DNA from: Lysobacterales bacterium
Lineage (GTDB): Bacteria; Pseudomonadota; Gammaproteobacteria; Xanthomonadales; Xanthomonadaceae
Length of the DNA stretch: 25,970 nt
Direction of reading: 5' to 3'
Assembly (NCBI GenBank): GCA_016718605.1
Contig: JADKCY010000008.1
Coordinates: 1 to 25,970 of the forward strand
Shown: piece by piece, positions 19,835 to 25,970 of the stretch
Position numbering within the stretch: the stretch's first letter is position 1
How the letters are laid out: each line of letters begins with the position of its first letter
Position numbers and translations under genes: made by a program
The notes under the pieces: model-generated
Told to the model about the DNA's origin: nothing
Databases searched by the model: none
What the model saw: the letters and a program-made list of their open reading frames with translations, nothing else

Positions 19835-21010
19835 ATGCCTCACCTGACGTCGTTTTCGACCCGCACGCTCGCGGGTCTGCTGATTCTGCTGACATCGACT
19901 GCCACACTGCAGGCGGCGCCGTTCGCGTTTGTCAGTGTGTCCAGCCCCGGCAATCGAGCGGTTCGCGTGATCGATATGGACACGCTGACGGTTGAGCGCT
20001 CACTGACCAATGTCGGCGACGAGCCAAGTCGAATGGTGGCCACTAACGACCGAAAGGTCATCTTCCTTTCCAGTTGGCGTTCAAGCGGCAGTGGGCTGAG
20101 TGCAGCCGGTCAGATCTATCGCATCGACACTGCCTTCCGGCGTGTCACCGCGGTGGCAAACGTCGGCGCGCGACAGAATCGCACCGTTGCCTTGAGTCCG
20201 GATGAGCAACGCGTCTACACCTGGAAGCAAGTCACCGAAGACGGCGTCACACGTCTTGATCTGGCGGTGCTCGACGCCACCACTTTGAGTGAGTTGGCGA
20301 GCACCACCCTGCCCACCGACATGTGTTTGGCGACCGCCTACGACATTCGGGTGCATCCGGATGGACGAATCCTGTTGTCCGGGTGTCAGGACGGGTTACG
20401 CATCGCCGACCCTGACACGCTGGCATTGACCTTCGTCGGCCCAATGCCGTCCGGAAACCCCCGGCTGCTGGGATTCACGCCGCAGGGCGACGCCGTGCTG
20501 ACGCCTGCCATCGGCGGCGTGAGTGCGTTCGGCATCACCGGCATCGCCGCCATGCATCTGCAAACCGGCGCGATCAAAGCGGTGACTTGGGGACTGGCCG
20601 GGAGCAGCTTCCCGGGATTTCCCACTGGCAGCGCCGCGTTCCGGATGACGCGCGTTCAGCGTCCCTCGGATCCACCCGACAATCCCTTGTTCGTGTTCAG
20701 CTATTTCACTGCCAATGGCAACTCGCCAGTCGCCTATGCCACGGCCGATGATCTCGCCCTTGACCCGCCCCGTTTGACCGGATTGGTCGACCTTGGGCCG
20801 ATGTCGAGCTTTGGTGCGGACCCAGCAGGCGAACAAGGCATCGGAGGTCGATTGGGTGGGCTGCGACGAGTCTCGATTGACGCGAGCGAGCCGGTGCTGA
20901 TCACCGATGGGATCAACCTCTCGATGACGGGCGTCGACACGCTGACCGACATCATCGTCATCGATCAACCTTACGCCTTCGTGTTTGCCGACGGGCTGGA
21001 AGGCAACTGA
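19835..21010 (+). CDS. Secreted beta-propeller (YncE-like) protein
   Basis: Intact 391-aa exported protein. ATG 19835 has GGAG about 9 nt upstream and is followed by a signal peptide (TLAGLLILLTSTATLQA, cleavage before APF). The body has repeating propeller-blade patterns: VSSPGNRAVRVIDMDTLTVE, VALSPDEQRVYTWKQ, DLAVLDATTLSELASTTLP, IRVHPDGRILLSGCQDGLRI, LLGFTPQGDAVLTP. These are typical of YVTN/WD-like secreted propellers with no catalytic signature. The C-terminus is FVFADGLEGN, matching the F-A-[DN]-G-[FL]-E tail of the beta-helix proteins and the S8 protease. Ligand unknown. It is divergent from beta-helix gene B, and its 3' end overlaps the repaired 3' end of the DUF817 gene by about 40 bp. 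Confidence 0.82.
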   Translation: MPHLTSFSTRTLAGLLILLTSTATLQAAPFAFVSVSSPGNRAVRVIDMDTLTVERSLTNVGDEPSRMVATNDRKVIFLSSWRSSGSGLSAAGQIYRIDTAFRRVTAVANVGARQNRTVALSPDEQRVYTWKQVTEDGVTRLDLAVLDATTLSELASTTLPTDMCLATAYDIRVHPDGRILLSGCQDGLRIADPDTLALTFVGPMPSGNPRLLGFTPQGDAVLTPAIGGVSAFGITGIAAMHLQTGAIKAVTWGLAGSSFPGFPTGSAAFRMTRVQRPSDPPDNPLFVFSYFTANGNSPVAYATADDLALDPPRLTGLVDLGPMSSFGADPAGEQGIGGRLGGLRRVSIDASEPVLITDGINLSMTGVDTLTDIIVIDQPYAFVFADGLEGN

Positions 21011-21899
21011 TCGCCATCGGATGGCACATGGATGTGCGCCTTGATGTGCTTGAGATTGGCGATCAGGGTAAAGCTCATGATCACCAGCAGGGACCAGAGC
21101 TCCACTTGCCAAGGTGCACGCTGGACCATGCACCGAGTTGGTTTGGATAACGCCAGACGCCGAACAGGGTTTGTACGTTCTCGGCCAGCCAGATGAAGAA
21201 ACCAATCAACACGAAGGCCAGCAACAGCGGCATGCGTCGCTCGCGATCTAGCGGACGAAACACCACGGTCGTGCGCGCATACAGACCCAAGGCACAGGCC
21301 GCCAGCACGCCGCGATAGTCACCGATGAAATGATGGGTGAAGAAGTTGGCGTACAGCAGTGTCGCCATCAGACCCGCCATCCAATAGGGCGGATGATTCA
21401 GCACGCGCAACTCGAACAGGCGCCAAGCCTGGATCAGATAGCTGCCGACCGCCGCGTACATGAACCCGGAAAACAGGGGCACGCCGAACAGCTTGCTGAA
21501 ACCCGCCTCGGGATACGACCACGAACCGATGGCGGGCGACGTCTTGAACACCTCCAGGGCGAAACCAAGCACATGGAACAACGAGATCGCCTTCAGCTCG
21601 TCCCAGGTCTCCAGACCCGTCCACAGCATCCACGCCTGCACCGCCACCGCGAACAGCAGCAGCAAGTCATAGCGCGCGACCCCGGCAACGCCACTACGCG
21701 GCAGCAGGAACACCGCCAGAAAGAACAGTCCGGCAAACAGACAGGCGCGCGCCTCCTTGATCCCGAAGCACAGAAACTCCGCCATGAAGCGCTGCCAGCG
21801 CGGCAACTGCAGCGGCAAGCGCGTGGCCGTCATCACCTGATCAAACTCGCGCAATGAGCGCGGCAAACGGACATTCACCAATGCAAACACCTGCTGCAT
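20971..21899 (-). CDS. DUF817 family membrane protein, one C-terminal frameshift
   Basis: Polytopic inner-membrane protein of the DUF817 (YoaT) family; function unknown. The start is ATG 21899 (MQQVFALVNV) or ATG 21932. Hydrophobic segments include ACLFAGLFFLAVFLLP, YDLLLLFAVAVQAWMLW, the motif GSWSYPEAGFSKLFGVPLFS, PYWMAGLMATLLYANFFTHH, GVLAACALGLYA and LLLAFVLIGFFIWLAEN, followed by the family-like VWRYPNQLGAW. As read the frame stops at 21081. An indel near 21115 would let it continue as VELWSLLVIMSFTLIANLKH to a stop at 20971, giving the expected last membrane helix. The corrected end overlaps the beta-propeller gene tail-to-tail. Confidence 0.8.
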
Positions 21900-22064
21900 A
21901 CCCTCGCCCTCCGTGGATCGCCGCCACAACATCGCCGCAACAACCTGGCGGTGATTCGTGATGAGCTTGCAACTCGGCGGTGGCGAAAGCGGGGCAGCCT
22001 GGGGCGGATTGCAGGCAAACAGTCCGCGTACGGAGTCAGCAAGAACGCCTTCCGCCTGGATGAC

Positions 22065-22832
22065 CTATCGCGTGACCTTTCGCCATGCCCAGCGCCAAAG
22101 CAATGCCAGCAGAAACGCCACCAGGACGAAAGGCATGCCGAAGGCGATCATCCCCACCGCCTCTGCCACGCCCTCGGCGAGCGCGTCGCCCGACTCAAGT
22201 ACGGACGAAGTAATCTGACTCCACGCCGATGTCGCCCCCATGCTGGTGTAGCGCATGGTCAGAAGGTTGGTTTCCATCCGGCGCGCAATAACGGCGGAGG
22301 CACGCTCCAGTTCGGCAAGTCGCGCCGACACCTTGGCCTGCTCAGACGAGAGCGCAATCAGATCGCGCGCCTTCAGATCCGACCTCGACTGCAGCGAATG
22401 CAAGGTTTCCGCCTGCGCGTGCAACTCCGCGCGCTCACGCTCAATGTCGCCGACGACAGCTGAAACATCTTCAGCGCGGGTGCGGGACGAGTTGGTTTTC
22501 ATCCCGTCGCCAGCGAACTCCACCATCGGCTTCACCGCTTCCGGGGCAAGTCGAAAAGCCACCGTGGCAGAGGGATAGTCACCCGAAAGTTCCTCGAAGT
22601 TCAGCACACTGCATGAGCCAAATCGCTGCTCGTTGCATGCGGCTCTCAGCGCCGCGATCCGCTCGGAAAGCAGTTCCGGCGAGGTCGAGAATACAAGCTC
22701 ATGCTCGTATGCCAACAAGGCTCCTTCGCGTTCGGCCTGTCCCTCCACGGGCACTGAATCAGTGGTCAGCTGCTTGGAACAGCCAACCAGCAATAACGCA
22801 AGTACGGCGAACACGGGTAGGCGCATACACAT
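22065..22832 (-). CDS. DUF4349-like lipoprotein
   Basis: Intact 255-aa (or 253-aa, from ATG 22826) predicted lipoprotein. The N-terminus has a lipobox, LLLVGC, so the mature protein should be lipid-anchored at Cys18. A folded N-terminal domain (ERIAALRAACNEQRFGSCSV, YPSATVAFRLAPEAVKPMVE) is followed by a long coiled coil (GDIERERAELHAQAETLHSL, LSSEQAKVSARLAELERASA), then an amphipathic region and a C-terminal transmembrane helix (FVLVAFLLALLWRWAW) with a basic tail. This order matches DUF4349 proteins. Function unknown; an envelope sensing or structural role is a guess. It is divergent from the CobN-like gene across about 300 bp. Confidence 0.82.
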   Translation of the reverse strand: MCMRLPVFAVLALLLVGCSKQLTTDSVPVEGQAEREGALLAYEHELVFSTSPELLSERIAALRAACNEQRFGSCSVLNFEELSGDYPSATVAFRLAPEAVKPMVEFAGDGMKTNSSRTRAEDVSAVVGDIERERAELHAQAETLHSLQSRSDLKARDLIALSSEQAKVSARLAELERASAVIARRMETNLLTMRYTSMGATSAWSQITSSVLESGDALAEGVAEAVGMIAFGMPFVLVAFLLALLWRWAWRKVTR

Positions 22833-23134
22833 AACCCAGGACGTTGGCGAACACGGAGTCTACTGAGACTCGACACACTCGGTCCCCGCGCCCATGCGCA
22901 ACGATCAGCGGCAATTCACGCAAAGCCCGTCGTTCGATAGGCAGCGATCAGAGAGCCTCGCCCGCCAATCCGAAGCCCAAGCTACCGCTCACTTGCGATC
23001 CGTTCGCATTTGGGCGACAGTGGCCGCCTGTCTACCGCTTTCCGTGCGCTTCCCAGCCAACGCCAGGACGTAGTCGCACCTTTCCACGCTGAGCCTTTGT
23101 GGCTTGGCGTCCGATGGGTTCCGAGGAGTCTTGC
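22833..23134. other. 302-bp divergent intergenic region
   Basis: No credible gene on either strand. It must contain the promoter of the DUF4349 gene and probably that of the CobN-like gene. The only firm element is a Shine-Dalgarno sequence GAGGAG at 23123-23128 before ATG 23135. I looked for a cobalamin riboswitch and saw only scattered partial matches. Confidence 0.5.
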
Positions 23135-25970
23135 ATGCGTTGCTTGCTGCCCGCCTTTGATGGCGGTTTCTGGCGATCTTTGGATCGTTGTTTGCTGAGT
23201 TGTTTCCGCCCGCGTTCGATGCGGATGCGCGCGCGGTGGTTGGGCTGGATGGCGCTGCTGGCGCTGGTCGTGCTCTCCAGTTCACTGGTCCGTGCCGAGG
23301 CGAACTCGCCCGCGCCGCGTGTGGTGGACAAACGTGTCCTGATCATCGCCACCGGCAATGTGCCCGCTGGCAAGTTCGTGCATTTGCAAGCCATGGCCGC
23401 CGAGCGTGGCATCGCGCTGGAGCACCGTTATCTGCACAAGCTGCCTGCGGACGCCGATGCCAGTCTGTGGCAGGGCTTTGATGCAGTGTTCTTCGATTCG
23501 TATCTGCAGGACGAGATCCGCGAGCGCCTGAGCAAGGCCCTGCCCGCGCTGCGCGTGCCCTCGGTCTGGTTGTACGACGCCGGCCCGTCGTGGAATGGGT
23601 TTCCCGATGCGCTGGGGCAACGCTTGGTGGACTACTACGCCAGCGGCGCGGAAACCAACTTCGCGCATTTTTTCGACAGCCTGCGACTGTCCTTTGATGG
23701 CGGCGATCCGATGTCGGCCATTGCGCCGGTGATCTTTCCAAAGACGGCGGTCTACCACCCGCAAGCGCCCAATCGGGTGTTTGCGAGCGTGGCCGAGTAC
23801 CTCGCCTGGCGCAAGATCGACGCGAATGCCGCACAGCGTGCACCGATCATCGCCGTGGCATTCCATCAACAATCGCTGTCGTCGATGGAAACCGGTCTGA
23901 TCGACAGCGTGATCGAAGGCATCGAACAACGCGGTGGCACCGCCTTGGCCTTCTATTCGCCGGTGATGGGCAGCGCGGGCATCGCGGCCTTGCTGGCACC
24001 GAAGGGCAAAGCGCTGCACGACGTGATGCTGACCGCGCAGATCACCTTGGACGGCGAAGCGCGGCGCAAGGAGTTCGTCGCCCTGCAGCGCCCGGTGCTG
24101 CAGATGCTCAACTACCGCAACGGTAGTCCCGAAGAATGGGCGGCCGATCCGGTCGGGCTGTCGCTCACCGATGTGCCCTTCTTCCTATCGCAACCTGAGT
24201 TCGCCGGTACCATCGATGCGCAGGTGGTGGCGGGCACGCAGAAGCCCGAGGACAAACTGGTGGCGATTCCGGCACAGCTCGATACGCTGCTAGACAAGGC
24301 CTTCAATCTGGTCCGACTGCAGCGCGCCGATAATGCGGACAAGCGCCTGGCCTTGATGTTCTGGAACTATCCGGCGGGCGAGAAGAACCTCTCGGCCTCG
24401 TTCCTGAATGTGCCGGAGAGCATCGAGCGCACGCTGGACGCGCTGCGCGGTGAAGGCTACGACGTCGGCCCGAAACCCGATTCCACCACCCTGCTGGCCG
24501 ATCTGCAGGCCACGCTGGCGGCGTACTACCGCGATCTCGATCTGCGGGCGCTGGTCGATGATGGCCGCGCGGCGGTCTTTCCCGTCGCCGCCTATCGGCG
24601 CTGGTATGGCGAATTGCCCGAGTCGGTGCGCCAGGACATCGAGTCGCGTTGGGGTCAGCCCGAGCAAAGTCTGCTGGTGCTGGACCGCGAGGGCGATGCG
24701 CAGTTCGTCATCCCGCGTCTACAAGTCGGCAAGCTGGTGATCCTTCCGCAACCCGCGCGCGGTGAGCGTTGGGAAGACGCGGAAAGGGCGCTGTACCACA
24801 GCACCACGGCGGCGCCCTCGCATCACTATCTGGCGACCTATCTGTGGGTACGCGAGCAACAGCAGGCCGATGCGCTGATCCACTTCGGTACCCACGGCAC
24901 GCAGGAATGGCTGCCCGGCAAGGAGCGCGGCCTGTCGGTCAACGACTATCCGATGCTGGCCCTCGGTGCGATACCGGTGGTGTATCCCTACATTGCAGAC
25001 AACATCGGCGAAGCCTTGCAAGCACGTCGACGCGGTCGTGCCACGGTAATCAGCCATCAAACGCCGCCTTTCCGACCTGCCGGACTGCATCAGGCACTGG
25101 TCGACATCCACGACCGTTTGCATGCCTGGCTGAATCAGGATCAGGGCGCCGTGCGTGATCAACTGCAGCGTGAGTTGATCGAGCTGGCCGACCAGCAACA
25201 CCTGATCGCCGACATGGGCTGGGATGTGGCGCGCGCCAAGGCGGACTTTCCTGCTTACATCGATGCCCTGCACACGCATCTGCACGAGGTGGCCGAGACG
25301 GTGCAGCCACTGGGCCTGCACGCGTTGGGACGCGCACCCGCCGCCGACCATCGCCTCGCCACCGTGCTGCTGATGCAGGGACGCGAGTTCTGGGAGCAAG
25401 CCAGCGCCGCCGCCGGTGCCGCGCCGGATGCATTGGATGAAGCACTGGCCACCGACTACGAAAAACTGCCGCAGTCGGCACCGTATCAACTGCTGCAACG
25501 CTATCTGGTCGATGGCGCTGACCCCGCTGACTTGTCCGACGAACTGCGCGCCGTCGTCGAGCGTGCGCGTGAGGCGTGGACGCTGATCGATGCCAGTCAC
25601 GAACTGCCCGCTCTGCTCGCCGCGCTTCGTGGCGACTACATCGCCACCAGCTATGGCGGCGATCCGATCCGCAGCCCGGATGCCTATCCCACAGGGCGGA
25701 ATCTGTATGGCTTCGATCCCTCGCGCGTGCCCACGCAGCAGGCGTGGAAGGCCGCCGAGCAAGCCGCGCGCGATGTGCTTGCGGCGCACGAAAAGCAGCA
25801 TGGTCGTGCGCCACGCAAGCTGACCTTTTCGTTGTGGTCCGTGGAGACCATGCGCCATCAAGGTCTGCTGGAAGCGCAGGCGCTGTGGCTGATGGGCGTG
25901 CGACCACAGTGGGATCAGGGCGGACGCGTCACCGGTGTGGAGCTGATTCCGCGCAAGGAACTCGGTCGCG
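23135..25970 (+). CDS. CobN-like chelatase-family protein with signal peptide, 3' end outside window
   Basis: A continuous open frame of 945 codons runs off the right edge. ATG 23135 has GAGGAG six nt upstream; ATG 23219 is an alternative. The N-terminus carries a basic stretch then a hydrophobic segment (WLGWMALLALVVLSSSLVRA, about residues 35-54), a signal peptide or anchor that classical cytoplasmic CobN lacks. The body is CobN/BchH-like: FDAVFFDSYL, LMFWNYPAGEKNLSASFLNV, the signature HFGTHGTQEWLPGK (from residue 583), a DNIGEALQARRRG segment, and PTGRNLYGFDPSRVPT (from residue 852). CobN inserts cobalt into the corrin ring. Membrane-targeted relatives such as HmuS act on haem instead, so the substrate here is uncertain. 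No other cobalamin or haem-uptake gene lies in the window. Confidence 0.88.
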   Translation, partial: MRCLLPAFDGGFWRSLDRCLLSCFRPRSMRMRARWLGWMALLALVVLSSSLVRAEANSPAPRVVDKRVLIIATGNVPAGKFVHLQAMAAERGIALEHRYLHKLPADADASLWQGFDAVFFDSYLQDEIRERLSKALPALRVPSVWLYDAGPSWNGFPDALGQRLVDYYASGAETNFAHFFDSLRLSFDGGDPMSAIAPVIFPKTAVYHPQAPNRVFASVAEYLAWRKIDANAAQRAPIIAVAFHQQSLSSMETGLIDSVIEGIEQRGGTALAFYSPVMGSAGIAALLAPKGKALHDVMLTAQITLDGEARRKEFVALQRPVLQMLNYRNGSPEEWAADPVGLSLTDVPFFLSQPEFAGTIDAQVVAGTQKPEDKLVAIPAQLDTLLDKAFNLVRLQRADNADKRLALMFWNYPAGEKNLSASFLNVPESIERTLDALRGEGYDVGPKPDSTTLLADLQATLAAYYRDLDLRALVDDGRAAVFPVAAYRRWYGELPESVRQDIESRWGQPEQSLLVLDREGDAQFVIPRLQVGKLVILPQPARGERWEDAERALYHSTTAAPSHHYLATYLWVREQQQADALIHFGTHGTQEWLPGKERGLSVNDYPMLALGAIPVVYPYIADNIGEALQARRRGRATVISHQTPPFRPAGLHQALVDIHDRLHAWLNQDQGAVRDQLQRELIELADQQHLIADMGWDVARAKADFPAYIDALHTHLHEVAETVQPLGLHALGRAPAADHRLATVLLMQGREFWEQASAAAGAAPDALDEALATDYEKLPQSAPYQLLQRYLVDGADPADLSDELRAVVERAREAWTLIDASHELPALLAALRGDYIATSYGGDPIRSPDAYPTGRNLYGFDPSRVPTQQAWKAAEQAARDVLAAHEKQHGRAPRKLTFSLWSVETMRHQGLLEAQALWLMGVRPQWDQGGRVTGVELIPRKELGR

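Noticed and set aside
22833..23134. Cobalamin riboswitch before the CobN-like gene
   Set aside because: Only fragments such as CAGTGGC (inverted) and CGCCAGGACG were seen, not an ordered B12-box core. An Infernal search with the cobalamin riboswitch model would settle it.
24719..25861. 380-codon minus-strand open frame
   Set aside because: Antisense to the continuous CobN-like frame, which has diagnostic motifs; the minus-strand protein has none.

Overview
The window reads as a high-GC gammaproteobacterial chromosome segment. The Lysobacterales (Xanthomonadales) are the best guess, from three things: an ECF sigma factor next to a Ser/Thr kinase, secreted proteins ending in an F-A-[DN]-G-[FL]-E tail, and the BioC/PhzF/SelO/CobN-like gene types. 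No rRNA, tRNA or CRISPR array was seen, so the taxonomy is an inference of moderate to low confidence.

Layout. 1-1445 (minus): an ECF sigma factor and a Ser/Thr kinase, both broken by frameshifts; the kinase runs off the left edge. 1553-2946 (plus): a frameshifted secreted subtilisin-like (S8) protease. 3127-4921 (minus): bioC (one frameshift) and a PhzF-family enzyme. 5052-5424 (plus): a small VOC/glyoxalase-like protein (one frameshift). 5441-7006 (minus): intact SelO. 7055-14381: an accessory island holding a six-gene, tightly overlapping minus-strand operon. In transcription order it is Fic protein, N6-methyltransferase-like protein, KilA-N protein, Eco57I-type N6-adenine methyltransferase, 118-aa unknown, and GIY-YIG-like nuclease/helicase. 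The island is bounded by a perfect 56-bp direct repeat that is the 3' end of the neighbouring beta-helix gene. 14331-16808 and 17054-19549 (minus): tandem secreted beta-helix genes whose 3' 1.67 kb are almost identical and whose 5' parts are divergent. 19835-21010 (plus): secreted beta-propeller protein. 20971-21899 (minus): DUF817 membrane protein (one frameshift). 22065-22832 (minus): DUF4349-like lipoprotein. 23135 to the right edge (plus): a CobN-like chelatase-family protein with an apparent signal peptide.

How the genes fit together. The island operon looks like a restriction-modification or defence locus: two SAM-binding methyltransferase-type proteins, a KilA-N DNA-binding-type protein, a helicase fused to a nuclease-like domain, and a Fic enzyme with a C-terminal winged helix as the first gene. 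A perfect 11-bp inverted repeat and several half-sites lie just upstream of fic and are likely operator sites. The flanking secreted proteins (S8 protease, two beta-helix proteins, beta-propeller) share a C-terminal tail, which may be a sorting or processing signal.

Data quality. Frameshifts are frequent in 1-5.4 kb and in the tandem beta-helix genes. In the two near-identical beta-helix blocks, indels are more numerous than substitutions and each breaks the frame in one copy only. That pattern suggests sequencing or assembly error at least as strongly as true gene decay. SelO, the helicase, Fic, PhzF, the beta-propeller and the CobN-like gene are intact over long stretches.
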